The notes under the pieces: model-generated
Databases searched by the model: none
What the model saw: the letters and a program-made list of their open reading frames with translations, nothing else
Told to the model about the DNA's origin: nothing
Translations under genes and position numbers: made by a program
Part shown: piece after piece, positions 53,610-61,476 of the stretch
Layout of the letters: each line of letters starts with the position of its first letter
Position numbering within the stretch: the first letter of the stretch is position 1
Source of the DNA: Gordonia effusa NBRC 100432
GTDB lineage: Bacteria > Actinomycetota > Actinomycetes > Mycobacteriales > Mycobacteriaceae
Assembly: GCF_000241305.1 (NCBI RefSeq)
Contig: NZ_BAEH01000110.1
Span: 1 to 64,000, forward strand
DNA: 64,000 nucleotides
Direction of reading: 5' to 3'

Positions 53610-54401
53610 GTGCCAGCAAAAGCTAACTCCCCGGCGCCTGGCGAATACAGTGTCGTCGCCGGCATCCTCGCGAAAGCAGCGGCGTGCGACGATGCTGCCC
53701 AAAGTGCTGAATTACGAGACGAGGCCATCGAACGGTGTCTTCCACTCGCCGAACATGTGGCACGACGGTTCGCTGGTCGCGGCGAGCCGTTTGACGATCT
53801 GGTGCAGGTCGCGCGGATCGGCGTGGTTAACGCCGTCGACCGGTTCGATCCAGAGGTCGGTGCGGAATTCCTGTCGTTCGCCGTGCCGACGGTGATGGGC
53901 GAAGTGCGCAGGCATTTCCGCGACAACACCTGGTCCATTCGAGTAAACAGACGCGCGAAAGATACCGCGCAGGCAATCGCCCGCGGCACCGACGATCTGA
54001 TTCAAACGCTAGGCCGATCCCCGAAACCAAGCGAACTGGCCGCGCATTTGGATCTCCCGGTGGAAGATATCGTCGATGGTCTGATCGCGCGGTCGGCTCA
54101 TACCGCCTCATCACTGGATTCTCCGCAGGCGGACGGCGATGAGGGCCGCGCACTTAAAGACACTCTCGGCGACGAGGATCGGGAGATCTCGCGAATCAAC
54201 GATTTCGTCACCTTGCGGCCAGCAATCGACGCGTTACCGGACCGGGAACGTAAAATTGTGGCGTTACGGTTCTTTGAGTCGAAGTCACAGAGTGAGATAG
54301 CAGCGGAGGTCGGCATATCCCAGATGCATGTCTCGCGTTTGCTTTCCAGCACGCTACGAAAATTGCGTGAATCGGTACAGGGAGATTCGCCGGGAGCATG
54401 A
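53610..54401 (+). CDS. sigF: RNA polymerase sigma factor SigF
   Basis: The 263-residue protein belongs to the SigB/SigF/SigG group. Region 2 has RCLPLAEHVARRFAGRGEPF and DDLVQVARIGVVNAVDRFDP. Region 3 has LGRSPKPSELAAHLDLPVED. Region 4 has the helix-turn-helix SQSEIAAEVGISQMHVSRLL. It starts with GTG seven nt after rsbW and is probably autoregulated from the promoter at 53117. Downstream genes in this window carry matching promoter motifs. Confidence 0.95.
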   Translation: MPAKANSPAPGEYSVVAGILAKAAACDDAAQSAELRDEAIERCLPLAEHVARRFAGRGEPFDDLVQVARIGVVNAVDRFDPEVGAEFLSFAVPTVMGEVRRHFRDNTWSIRVNRRAKDTAQAIARGTDDLIQTLGRSPKPSELAAHLDLPVEDIVDGLIARSAHTASSLDSPQADGDEGRALKDTLGDEDREISRINDFVTLRPAIDALPDRERKIVALRFFESKSQSEIAAEVGISQMHVSRLLSSTLRKLRESVQGDSPGA

Positions 54402-54403
54402 AA

Positions 54404-54441
54404 CGAGGGCGGGCCCAACCTACTGTCGGATCCGCCCCCGC
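54404..54441. terminator. Terminator between sigF and dps
   Basis: GAGGGCGGG and CCGCCCCCGCTC flanking this 50-nt gap can form a GC-rich stem between the convergent sigF and dps genes. Both strands could use it. It lacks a long T-run. Confidence 0.55.
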
Positions 54442-54451
54442 TCATTAGCCG

Positions 54452-54988
54452 TCAGCTCGCGGCAGCCGCTGCCTGCCGTTCGGTGTGACTGTCCGCGTGG
54501 GGCAAACCGCCCGACGCACTTTCGAGGTGCGCACGCACGAACCACTGGAACTTCTCGAGTTCGGCGGTCTGGCCGATCAGAATGTCCTGCGTGACCGGGT
54601 CCAGGGCTTCGGTGGACTCGATCGCTGATCGATGGGAGGCGACGAATCCGTCGTAGACCAGATCCAGTGCGGCTAAATGTGATTGGACGTTGTCCCGGCC
54701 GATGGAATAGTCATCCCAGGTCCGTTCGTCCTCAATCGCGCGGGCGGTTCCGCGCGGTGAACCACCAAGCGTGGCAATACGCTCGGCGAGAACGTCGGCG
54801 TACCCGCGCACCAGTGTCACCTGCGGGTCGATCATCTCATGGACGCCAATGAAGTTGGGGCCCACAACATTCCAATGGATATGCTTGAGCGTGAGGTGCA
54901 GGTCGTTGAGCCCACTTAGTCTTTCCTGCAGAATCTTGATGAGCTCCTTCGCGTTGGCGTCGGAGAGTCCTGGTGCGGTGAAAGTCAT
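54452..54988 (-). CDS. dps: Dps family ferritin-like DNA-binding protein
   Basis: Dps stores iron and protects DNA in stress and starvation. From the ATG at 54988 the 178-residue protein has LNDLHLTLKHIHWNVVGPNF and IGVHEMIDPQV, holding the ferroxidase His, Asp and Glu positions. GGSPRGTARAIEDERTWDDY and the long C-terminal helix region LEKFQWFVRAHLESA follow. Open frame extends upstream for 63 codons inside the next gene and is rejected. No SigF motif was found directly upstream. Confidence 0.93.
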   Translation of the reverse strand: MTFTAPGLSDANAKELIKILQERLSGLNDLHLTLKHIHWNVVGPNFIGVHEMIDPQVTLVRGYADVLAERIATLGGSPRGTARAIEDERTWDDYSIGRDNVQSHLAALDLVYDGFVASHRSAIESTEALDPVTQDILIGQTAELEKFQWFVRAHLESASGGLPHADSHTERQAAAAAS

Positions 54989-55031
54989 AGTCGTGCAATC
55001 CCTTCCATCATTTCGGTAGCGGTTTCTTTCT

Positions 55032-55640
55032 TCAGGACGGATACCCCGGAAACGGGGACCCGGCAAGTATTCCGGCGAGGTGGGCGGCGTTTCGAGCCGC
55101 GGAGTCGGTGGTCCGTGCGACCGCCTTGGGGGTGCCGTCGAGGTCGGAATAGTCGCGGCCACCCATCGCTTCGTCATTCCAATAGGTCGACCCCTGCGCG
55201 CCGATGGTGAAACCTATGTCGTTCAATCCCTGGAACACATCGGCGATGATCTTGTGCGCGCCGTCCTCATTCCCGACGACTGCACACATTCCGACCTTGC
55301 CGACCATCAACGGTCGATTCTCTCCATCGGTCTGTGACAGTTCGGCATCGAGCCGTTCCAGCACGCCTTGCGCGACACTCGACATGTGCCCGAGCCATGT
55401 CGGTGTCGAGACCAGCAGAATGTCGGCAGCCTCGACGGCGCCGGCAATGCGCGGCCACTCGTCATCGCCGCCCATATCGCGTTCGATACCGGGTGTGACG
55501 TGGTGGTCGACGACACGGATCACGTCGCCGCCGACGCCGTAACGTTCCAGTGCGTCGAGCACCTGACGCGCGAGCAATTCACTACTCGACGGCGCCGGGG
55601 ACGGTTTGAGGGTGCAGACAAGTGCGAGTGCTCTGGTCAT
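55032..55640 (-). CDS. NADPH-dependent FMN reductase/flavodoxin-like protein
   Basis: The 202-residue protein has a flavodoxin-like fold: ALALVCTLKPSPAPSSSELL, ILLVSTPTWLGHMSSVAQGV (the FMN-binding Pro-Thr-Trp loop) and VGMCAVVGNEDGAHKIIADV. It is likely a flavin-linked oxidoreductase in oxidative stress. The ATG at 55640 has no ribosome site, but a perfect SigF motif ends nine nt upstream, which predicts a leaderless mRNA and supports this start. A longer frame to 55814 is rejected. Confidence 0.85.
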   Translation of the reverse strand: MTRALALVCTLKPSPAPSSSELLARQVLDALERYGVGGDVIRVVDHHVTPGIERDMGGDDEWPRIAGAVEAADILLVSTPTWLGHMSSVAQGVLERLDAELSQTDGENRPLMVGKVGMCAVVGNEDGAHKIIADVFQGLNDIGFTIGAQGSTYWNDEAMGGRDYSDLDGTPKAVARTTDSAARNAAHLAGILAGSPFPGYPS

Positions 55641-55649
55641 GGGAAACGA

Positions 55650-55675
55650 ATACCCAGCAAACCTCGCCGCTAAAC
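55650..55675 (-). promoter_or_regulatory. SigF-type promoter, leaderless flavodoxin gene
   Basis: On the minus strand GTTT (55672-55675), 16 nt and GGGTAT (55650-55655) match the consensus fully. The -10 ends nine nt before the ATG at 55640. Confidence 0.85.
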
Positions 55676-55774
55676 AGCGGATGGACATCCCGCCGAAACC
55701 CACCGTGCGACCCGCAGCGGAATGCCGACCCACCGACGATCGGCTAACAAAACGACACTGGCGCCTTGGGCCCG

Positions 55775-55880
55775 CTGGTCGAGTGCCGGGGTGTCGAGAC
55801 CCCGCACCCAACATTACTACCGCACAACACTTTTCACATCACCACGTCTCGACGCTCCACGCGCCTCGCTCCGATCGGCA
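55775..55880. repeat. TCGAGTGCC dispersed repeat, locus 3
   Basis: CTGGTCGAGTGCCGGGG at 55775 and CGTCTCGACGCTCCACGCGC near 55850 form a diverged inverted pair. The right half overlaps the 3' end of the glycosyltransferase gene. The left half lies in the 190-nt gap next to the SigF promoter. Confidence 0.6.
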
Positions 55881-57147
55881 AGTGCACTCGATCGACCTTT
55901 TGGGCACTACTCGCACCAACCGGCGTTCGTGCCGCGCGGCGGTCGCGGGCATCGTCGAGTATCCGCCGGTAGAGCCGTTCGGTTTTGAGCGCGACGTCCG
56001 ACCACTGGTAGTGCTGCCGAATTCGCTCACGGCCGATCCGGGCGTAGGAGCGCAGCTTCGCTTCGTCGGCGAGTAGCGACGTCAGCGTAGCCGCAAGGGC
56101 GCCCGCATCACGGGCCGCGACATGTTCGCCGGTTACCCCGGGGATGACGGTGTCGAGCATTCCGCCCACCGCGGAAGTGACCACCGGCGTGCCAACCGCC
56201 ATTGCCTCGATCGCGACCATGCCAAACGATTCGTACCATGGAACATGGGCGACGATATCAGCACTGCGAAGTAGCGCGGGTATCGCCTCGTGCGGAATTG
56301 ATCCTAGGAAGGTGACTCGGTCTTCGACGGAATGAGATGCGGCACAACGCATTAGGCGTTCGAAGTAGGGATCGTCGCTGAACTCGCCGATCACTGGCCC
56401 CCCGCTGACGATGAGCTCCGCATCTCGAACGCCGGCTATCGCTTCGATAACCGTCTCAATTCCCTTGCGCGGCAACAAGGAGCCAGCGACTGCGACGCGA
56501 TACCGCTGCTTACGCGCGGGCACGGCATTCGGCCAGGCGGTTGTGAGATCGCCGAAACGATCGATGTCGACGCCACGCGGAATTATCTTGATCCGCTGGG
56601 TCGGAACCCCCATTTCGTGCAGGTTGCGGACTTCGTCGGTGCATGTCGCCGCGATTGCGGTCGCCCGTCGGCCGGCGACGGTCTCTAGTGGAATCCGTTG
56701 GGTGGGACCGATATCCGATGTTTCGGCATACTTCCGCTCGATACAGCCGAGGCTGTGGTAAGTAACCACGACCGGTAGCCGTTCGGGAAATGCCGCGAGC
56801 TCGGCGGCAATCGCCGACATCCAGAAATGAGCATGCACGATATCGGGTCGATCCGCTGCGAGGGCGATCGACAAACCGTCGGTGAGTTCGTGCAGGTAGT
56901 TGTAGACCTCGTCCCTCGGAATCGGAACTGGCGGGCCGGCGTCTATTCGGACCACGCGGTAGCCAGCGTCGGCGACGCGCTCACGAGCGCCATGGGCACA
57001 GGCGCGGCGCGTATAGACCGTTATGTCATGGCCGTGACGAGTCAACGCCGACGACAATTCGGCGATATGAATGTTCTGCCCACCGCTACTAGGCCCGGAA
57101 GTATCCGCAAGCGGGTCGGCATGCGCGGAAACCATTGCGATTTTCAT
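55834..57147 (-). CDS. GT4-family glycosyltransferase
   Basis: The 437-residue enzyme has the GT-B fold: IAMVSAHADPLADTSGPSSG (N-terminal nucleotide loop), PDIVHAHFWMSAIAAEL and VAVAGSLLPRKGIETVIEAI. The donor-binding E-x7-E is in PWYESFGMVAIEAMAVGTP. It should transfer a sugar to a lipid, small acceptor or polymer. The last about 20 residues (DRVHLPIGARRVERRDVVM) are encoded by repeat DNA, so the tail is probably recent. A SigF promoter lies directly upstream. Confidence 0.9.
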   Translation of the reverse strand: MKIAMVSAHADPLADTSGPSSGGQNIHIAELSSALTRHGHDITVYTRRACAHGARERVADAGYRVVRIDAGPPVPIPRDEVYNYLHELTDGLSIALAADRPDIVHAHFWMSAIAAELAAFPERLPVVVTYHSLGCIERKYAETSDIGPTQRIPLETVAGRRATAIAATCTDEVRNLHEMGVPTQRIKIIPRGVDIDRFGDLTTAWPNAVPARKQRYRVAVAGSLLPRKGIETVIEAIAGVRDAELIVSGGPVIGEFSDDPYFERLMRCAASHSVEDRVTFLGSIPHEAIPALLRSADIVAHVPWYESFGMVAIEAMAVGTPVVTSAVGGMLDTVIPGVTGEHVAARDAGALAATLTSLLADEAKLRSYARIGRERIRQHYQWSDVALKTERLYRRILDDARDRRAARTPVGASSAQKVDRVHLPIGARRVERRDVVM

Positions 57148-57155
57148 GCCTGGAA

Positions 57156-57181
57156 ATACCCGAAAAACGAGGGCATCAAAC
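57156..57181 (-). promoter_or_regulatory. SigF-type promoter of glycosyltransferase gene
   Basis: GTTT (57178-57181) and GGGTAT (57156-57161) with a 16-nt spacer, minus strand. The -10 ends eight nt before the ATG, again predicting a leaderless transcript. Confidence 0.85.
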
Positions 57182-57196
57182 GTACCGGCGAGAAAT

Positions 57197-57222
57197 GTTT
57201 GGCGCTACCTCGCGACGGGAAT
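57197..57222 (+). promoter_or_regulatory. SigF-type promoter of chaB-like gene
   Basis: GTTT (57197-57200), 16 nt and GGGAAT (57217-57222). The -10 uses A in the fourth position, which fits the SigB-type consensus GGGWAW. It lies 40 nt before the chaB-like ATG and diverges from the glycosyltransferase promoter. Confidence 0.65.
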
Positions 57223-57262
57223 CCGCAACGCGGAAGCAGATTCGGCTAGAAAGGGAGCAGCC

Positions 57263-57682
57263 ATGCCCAAGACAACGCAAAGCGGTGCCGCCAAGAAATC
57301 GGAGCTGCCGTCAACAATCGCCCGATCGCCGAAGAAGGCGCAACGTACCTACGCGAAGGCTTACGACTCGGCAATCGAGGAGTATCAGGACGAAGAGCGT
57401 GCCCATCGAGTGGCCTACAGCGCGTTGAAGCACTCATTCGAGAAGGTCGGCGACCGTTGGGAAGCGAAGGATCATAAGGGGCCATCCGACGAACGGGCCC
57501 GTAGCGGAGGACCAAATCCGTCCGGGTCGAGTGCCGAGGGGGTCGACGCCGAAGCCACCAAGGAACACCTTTACGGCGTTGCCCGCAAGCTCGATATTCG
57601 CGGTCGCTCGCGAATGACCAAGGCCCAACTCGTATCCGCCATTAAGGCGGCCAACCGCCGCCGGACCGCCAATAGTCGATAA
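57263..57682 (+). CDS. ChaB family protein
   Basis: From the ATG with AAGGGAG seven nt upstream the product has 139 residues. The N-terminal half is a ChaB domain with LPSTIARSPKKAQRTYAKAY and HRVAYSALKHSFEKVGDRW. The C-terminus HLYGVARKLDIRGRSRMTKA resembles Rho-N/SAP-like nucleic-acid-binding modules. The linker is polar. ChaB-type proteins in actinobacteria are often stress-induced. Function is not established. Confidence 0.85.
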   Translation: MPKTTQSGAAKKSELPSTIARSPKKAQRTYAKAYDSAIEEYQDEERAHRVAYSALKHSFEKVGDRWEAKDHKGPSDERARSGGPNPSGSSAEGVDAEATKEHLYGVARKLDIRGRSRMTKAQLVSAIKAANRRRTANSR

Positions 57683-57749
57683 AGATGTTGCGCGCGTTGG
57701 TAATTGATTCGTTGAGTGCTCGCGAGCATCGCATGAATAGAGAATCGTC

Positions 57750-58253
57750 GTGACCGCCACGAATGAGCCCAGCGAGTCGATAGACCAGGTGGTTGAGAGA
57801 ATCGCTGAAATGGCCGGTCGTGCCGCGCGGCGGATCGCGGTCGCCGAATCACTTACTGGTGGATCGCTTGCCGCCGCGTTGGCTCGTGGGCCAGATGCCT
57901 CGGAGTGGTTTTGCGGGGGCGTAGTGGCTTATCAGTCGCACGTCAAATACAGGTTGCTCGACGTACCCGACGGACCAGTGGTTTCTCAAGCCGCCGCCTC
58001 GGCGATGGCCACGCGGACGGCGTCGCTATTCGACGCCGACCTTGTCATCGCGGTCACCGGCGAAGCGGGACCGCAACCGCAAGAAGATGTTTCGCCCGGC
58101 ACCGTGTGGTTCGGTGTGTATGACCGCACCGTCGTGTCGACGTTTGGTCACGAGTTCGGTGGTTCACCCGACGACGTTGTCGAGAAGACGGTCGCGCAGG
58201 TACTCCAGACATTTCGTGACACGTTAGCTGCGATCGGGCCAGCCGATGTTTGA
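57750..58253 (+). CDS. CinA C-terminal domain protein (PncC-like amidase)
   Basis: The 167-residue protein is a stand-alone CinA-C domain, related to nicotinamide-mononucleotide deamidases. AVAESLTGGSLAAALARGPD, GGVVAYQSHVKYRLLDVPDG and VIAVTGEAGPQPQEDVSPGT are conserved. The start is GTG, 67 nt after chaB, so it may be in one transcript with it. Canonical CinA has a second N-terminal domain that is absent here. Confidence 0.88.
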   Translation: MTATNEPSESIDQVVERIAEMAGRAARRIAVAESLTGGSLAAALARGPDASEWFCGGVVAYQSHVKYRLLDVPDGPVVSQAAASAMATRTASLFDADLVIAVTGEAGPQPQEDVSPGTVWFGVYDRTVVSTFGHEFGGSPDDVVEKTVAQVLQTFRDTLAAIGPADV

Positions 58254-58339
58254 GGCATCGGGTTAGGGGCTACCCGGTGTGTGGTGGACATCGAAGTTCA
58301 TCGATGCACGACGAACTCGACGAGAGGAGCGAATCGCTC

Positions 58340-58573
58340 ATGGCTGAGAGTAAAGGACCGACCGAAACCATCAAGGGAACGGTCGAAGACGTCAAGGGCA
58401 AGGTCAAGGAAACGCTTGGCAACGTGGCCGGACGTGATGACCTTGCCGAAGAGGGCCGCGCGCAGCAAGAGAAGGGCGATGCGACCCGGGAGGCTGGCGA
58501 GAGCGAAGCCCGCGCCGAGGCCGAGCGCGCACGTGCTGCGGCAGCGGAGAAGCGTGAGCAGGCACAGCAATAG
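58340..58573 (+). CDS. CsbD family stress protein
   Basis: ATG at 58340 is preferred to 58250 because GAGAGGAGCG lies upstream. The 77-residue product has the CsbD motif TIKGTVEDVKGKVKETLGNV followed by AGRDDLAEEGRAQQEKGDA. The C-terminus is a charged, helical Glu/Ala/Arg run. CsbD was first known as a SigB-controlled protein of unknown function, which fits this SigF-rich region. A diverged GTTT-N15-GGGCTA lies upstream at about 58245-58270. Confidence 0.9.
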   Translation: MAESKGPTETIKGTVEDVKGKVKETLGNVAGRDDLAEEGRAQQEKGDATREAGESEARAEAERARAAAAEKREQAQQ

Positions 58574-58589
58574 TAGTTGAGCCCCAGCC

Positions 58590-58629
58590 GAATTCGGCCC
58601 CGTCGATACATTTCGACGGGGCCGAATTC
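58590..58629. terminator. Bidirectional terminator after csbD-like gene
   Basis: GAATTCGGCCCCGTCGA and TCGACGGGGCCGAATTC form a perfect 17-bp stem with a six-base loop. It separates the convergent CsbD and SDR genes. Confidence 0.85.
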
Positions 58630-58636
58630 ACCTAGG

Positions 58637-59491
58637 TCAGCCAGGCACGATCTCGCCGCCGACCGGCGCCAGGACTTGTCCGGAATAGTACGACGACATC
58701 GCGTCGGCAGCGAAGAACACATACGAGGGCGCGATCTCGTCGGGTTGCGCGCTACGCCCGAAGGGGGCTTGCTCACCAAAGTTCTTGACCGTCTTCGACG
58801 GCATGGTCGAAGGTATAAGTGGAGTCCAGACAGGTCCGGGCGCAACACAATTTACTCGTATTCCGTCCTCAATGAACGCCTGTGCCAGTGAATACGTAAG
58901 CGCGTTGACCGCGCCTTTGGTGGCGGAGTAGTCGATGAGGTGGGCGTTGCCGCGGAGACCGTTGATCGAGCCGGTGTTGATGATCGATGCACCGCGGTCC
59001 ATATGCGCTACCGCAGCCTGGGTGGTGTGGAAGAAGCTGTCGATATTGACGTGGAAGGTGTGTGACCACTGCTCAGGCGTTATGTCGGAAAGACTTTCGA
59101 CTGGAGATTGGAAGGCTACGTTGTTCACGAGAATGTCGAGGCCCCCGAGATCGACTACGGCTTGATTGACGGTCGCGGTGCAATTAGCTGCTTCGGCCAG
59201 ATCTGTCCGAAATAGATGACAGCGTTGACCCGCCTCCTCCACGAGGGTTCGGGTGTGATTCGCATCGTCATCTTCCCGATCGTCGAGATAGGCAATCGCG
59301 ATGTCGGCGCCCTCCTTGGCGAAGGCAACCGCGACTGCGCGGCCAATGCCCGAGTCGCCGCCGGTGATGAGCGCCTTCTTGCCAGACAGCAGACCGCGGC
59401 CCACATACTCGCGCATCTCATCACGGGGGCGTTCGGGCATTTCGTCGGTGCTGCCGGGGTAGGGGACCGTGCCCTGTTGCGGTTGAACCAT
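58637..59491 (-). CDS. Short-chain dehydrogenase/reductase (YghA-like)
   Basis: ATG at 59491 is chosen over 59506 since GGAGG stands eight nt before it. The 284-residue protein has an N-terminal extension with EMPERPRDEMREYVGRGLL. The Rossmann motif TGGDSGIG, NNVAFQSP, catalytic serine in NTGSINGLRG and the YSATK tetrad complete the SDR core. Enzymes with this extension are often induced by stress. The substrate is unknown. A SigF promoter lies upstream. Confidence 0.92.
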   Translation of the reverse strand: MVQPQQGTVPYPGSTDEMPERPRDEMREYVGRGLLSGKKALITGGDSGIGRAVAVAFAKEGADIAIAYLDDREDDDANHTRTLVEEAGQRCHLFRTDLAEAANCTATVNQAVVDLGGLDILVNNVAFQSPVESLSDITPEQWSHTFHVNIDSFFHTTQAAVAHMDRGASIINTGSINGLRGNAHLIDYSATKGAVNALTYSLAQAFIEDGIRVNCVAPGPVWTPLIPSTMPSKTVKNFGEQAPFGRSAQPDEIAPSYVFFAADAMSSYYSGQVLAPVGGEIVPG

Positions 59492-59552
59492 GTTCGTCGC
59501 CTCCATGCCTTGTTGTGATGTGCCCCCACGTCGTGGGCCTTATCACCTGGGC

Positions 59553-59578
59553 GTACCCGAATGGCGATCGCGCAAAAC
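59553..59578 (-). promoter_or_regulatory. SigF-type promoter of SDR gene
   Basis: GTTT (59575-59578) and GGGTAC (59553-59558) with a 16-nt spacer on the minus strand; the last base differs from the consensus T. It lies about 60 nt before the chosen ATG. Confidence 0.75.
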
Positions 59579-59595
59579 AACTTTGGCGAAATTGT

Positions 59596-60294
59596 CTAGT
59601 CCGCTGGAGCTGGACTCCGTGGCAGCGCCTCGTGCGCGCTGAGCAGCAAGTGATCGAACTGTGTGCGCGTCTGGGTTGTTAAGTCGATCGTGTCGAGCTG
59701 CTCGCAGATCGTCGCGGCGAGATCACGAATCTTGGTGTTAGTTTCCTGCGACCGCCAGGTCAGCAGGTCGAACGCTTGCTCTTCAGTGAGGTGATAGACC
59801 AATCGCAGCGCGCCCTTGGCCTGCTCGATCGTGGCTCGGTGATCTATTAACTCGTCGACGCGTTCGGTCACCGACTGGCGCATCTCGCGCGCGACGGTTC
59901 CGGCGGACTTACCAAGCGTCGAAGGTTCCTGTAACACCACATAAAAGCCTGACGTTCCGATCCGCTGGCCGGCATCGTCCAGGACGGTGTCTGCCACCAC
60001 AGCTACCGGCCGCACCGTACCGTCCAGATCAACGATTCGATGCTGACTGCTGAATGGTTCACGTGCGTTGCGGACCGATGAGATGAGGGCTTCGACCCGT
60101 GCCTTGTCATCGGGGTGTTTGTGTTGCAGGAGTAGGGCTGTCGTCGGCGTGATCGCTCGCGCGCAGGCGTAGCCGTGCAGTCGCGCGAGTTCGTCTGACC
60201 ACACCCAGCGGTCGTCGTCGAAGTAGTACCAAAACTGTCCAACCTCTAAGGAGGATTCGGAAGCGATGTCCTCCGTGGAATGCCGCTCGGCCAT
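59596..60294 (-). CDS. PAS-ANTAR domain regulator
   Basis: The 232-residue protein has an N-terminal PAS-3-like domain (about residues 20-125, with YFDDDRWVWSDELARLHGYA and HPDDKARVEAL). The C-terminal ANTAR domain (about 150-205) has DHRATIEQAKGALRLVYHLT and EEQAFDLLTWRSQETNTKIR. ANTAR proteins bind paired RNA hairpins to prevent transcription termination. The PAS domain likely senses a signal. No SigF motif was found upstream. Confidence 0.9.
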   Translation of the reverse strand: MAERHSTEDIASESSLEVGQFWYYFDDDRWVWSDELARLHGYACARAITPTTALLLQHKHPDDKARVEALISSVRNAREPFSSQHRIVDLDGTVRPVAVVADTVLDDAGQRIGTSGFYVVLQEPSTLGKSAGTVAREMRQSVTERVDELIDHRATIEQAKGALRLVYHLTEEQAFDLLTWRSQETNTKIRDLAATICEQLDTIDLTTQTRTQFDHLLLSAHEALPRSPAPAD

Positions 60295-60325
60295 TGCCTC
60301 ACTCTACTAAGACTCAACGTGAAAT

Positions 60326-60351
60326 GTTTGGTTTGTAGGCGCCGTGGGTAT
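60326..60351 (+). promoter_or_regulatory. SigF-type promoter of DUF6328 gene
   Basis: GTTT (60326-60329), 16 nt and GGGTAT (60346-60351) fully match the consensus. It lies 59 nt before the GTG start. Confidence 0.85.
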
Positions 60352-60410
60352 TCATGGGTGTTGTCTGTTCGGAGCTTCTGGACGGAGCGATATAAGGAAG
60401 TGATGAGTCC

Positions 60411-60959
60411 GTGCACACGATGGCCGACGCATTGCGCCTCAACCCCATCAGCACCGACCGTGATGAGGTGCGGTGGAACGGAAAGGCGCGGGGGGAGACG
60501 GAGATTCAGCGCCTGGATCGCAACTGGGGCTCGCTGGTTCAGGAGCTTCGAGTTTTGCAAACTGGCGTGCAATTGCTTGCCGGTTTCTTGATGATCGTGC
60601 CGTTCCAGGACGGCTTTTCCGAGCTAGGCGACGGGGGCAGGATCGTATACCTGGTCACGGTGTGCGCCGCAATGCTCGCGGTGGCCTTCCTCCTTGCGCC
60701 AATCCCTATGCACCGCTTGCTCTTTCGGCGACACCGGCTGGCAACCGTGGTGGTGGCCGCACATCGGTATATGCTGCTGGGTCTGGTGATGGTCGCGATT
60801 TCGACTACCGGCGCACTCGCCATGATCGCGTTGGTCGCCACACATTCCGCCTGGATCGCCGCGGGGGCAGGTGTCCTCATCGGTGGTGTCATCATCGTCT
60901 TTTGGGTGTTGGTGCCCATCCACGCGGCGGGTCGCCGAGGTCAATCCCGCGGCGCCTAG
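60411..60959 (+). CDS. DUF6328-like membrane protein
   Basis: The 182-residue protein has a soluble N-terminus of about 45 residues ending in RLDRNWGSLVQELRVLQTGV. Four predicted transmembrane helices follow (about residues 50-68, 80-98, 120-140, 145-170). The layout and QTGVQLLAGFLMIVPFQ resemble DUF6328. The role is unknown. It starts with GTG behind AAGGAAG and is preceded by a perfect SigF promoter. Confidence 0.78.
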   Translation: MHTMADALRLNPISTDRDEVRWNGKARGETEIQRLDRNWGSLVQELRVLQTGVQLLAGFLMIVPFQDGFSELGDGGRIVYLVTVCAAMLAVAFLLAPIPMHRLLFRRHRLATVVVAAHRYMLLGLVMVAISTTGALAMIALVATHSAWIAAGAGVLIGGVIIVFWVLVPIHAAGRRGQSRGA

Positions 60960-60978
60960 GCCGAGCCTTCGTTCCGCT

Positions 60979-61113
60979 GGTCGAGCGCCCGGCGAGGCGC
61001 CTGCCGAGTCTTCGTTTCGTTGGTCGAGTGCCCGGCGAGGCGCCTAGGCCGAGCCTTGTTTCTGTCGGTCGAGTGCCCGGCGAGGCGCTAGCCGAGTCGG
61101 GTGTATCGAGACC
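60979..61113. repeat. GGTCGAGTGCCCGGCGAGGC tandem repeats, locus 4
   Basis: Three tandem copies start at 60979, 61022 and 61067 (periods 43 and 45 nt), with the shared block GGTCGAG(T/C)GCCCGGCGAGGC. The last copy ends in GGTGTATCGAGACC at 61100-61113, as in the other loci. The remaining 110 nt to the proline-rich gene show nothing else. Confidence 0.85.
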
Positions 61114-61227
61114 ACGTAACCCAAACGCAAAGCTGTGCAACAGTTTTCGGCCTCAACCCGCCAGGACCTGATACCGCAGTCCCGGTTCGCTCGGCGAATG
61201 CATCGCCGACTTTACAGCCGTCCGGAT

Positions 61228-61440
61228 CTAAATGACGACGGGTGGAGTGTGATCGGGTGGCGGCGGAGGAACGCTCGGATCCGGAATAGGTGGCGTCGGC
61301 GATGGCGGTGCCGGTTCGGCAGGTGGGGGGACGGGGGGATCAGGTTGGGGCACAACAGGTTCAGGCTCAGGTGCGGGAGGCCGGGGCCGTGGAATCGGGC
61401 CGGTCCCGTCAGGATGCGGGCTAGTGTCGGCGAGGTACAT
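61228..61440 (-). CDS. Small proline-rich protein, 70 aa
   Basis: From ATG at 61440, with AAGGAG upstream, the 70-residue product is about 40% proline, with alternating PEPEP and PVPPP runs and no membrane helix or signal peptide. The strong ribosome site and a perfect SigF promoter make it a real gene. It may bind proteins or the envelope. Such extended proteins are likely hard to detect by conventional proteomics. An upstream-extended frame to 61518 would pass through the promoter and is rejected. Confidence 0.7.
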   Translation of the reverse strand: MYLADTSPHPDGTGPIPRPRPPAPEPEPVVPQPDPPVPPPAEPAPPSPTPPIPDPSVPPPPPDHTPPVVI

Positions 61441-61476
61441 CGCGTTGCTCCTTACGGACTGGTTGTGAACCCTGGG

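Noticed and set aside
54989-55177. Long N-terminal extension of dps
   Set aside because: It overlaps the flavodoxin gene and consists of Pro/Arg-rich shadow sequence. Dps begins normally at 54988.
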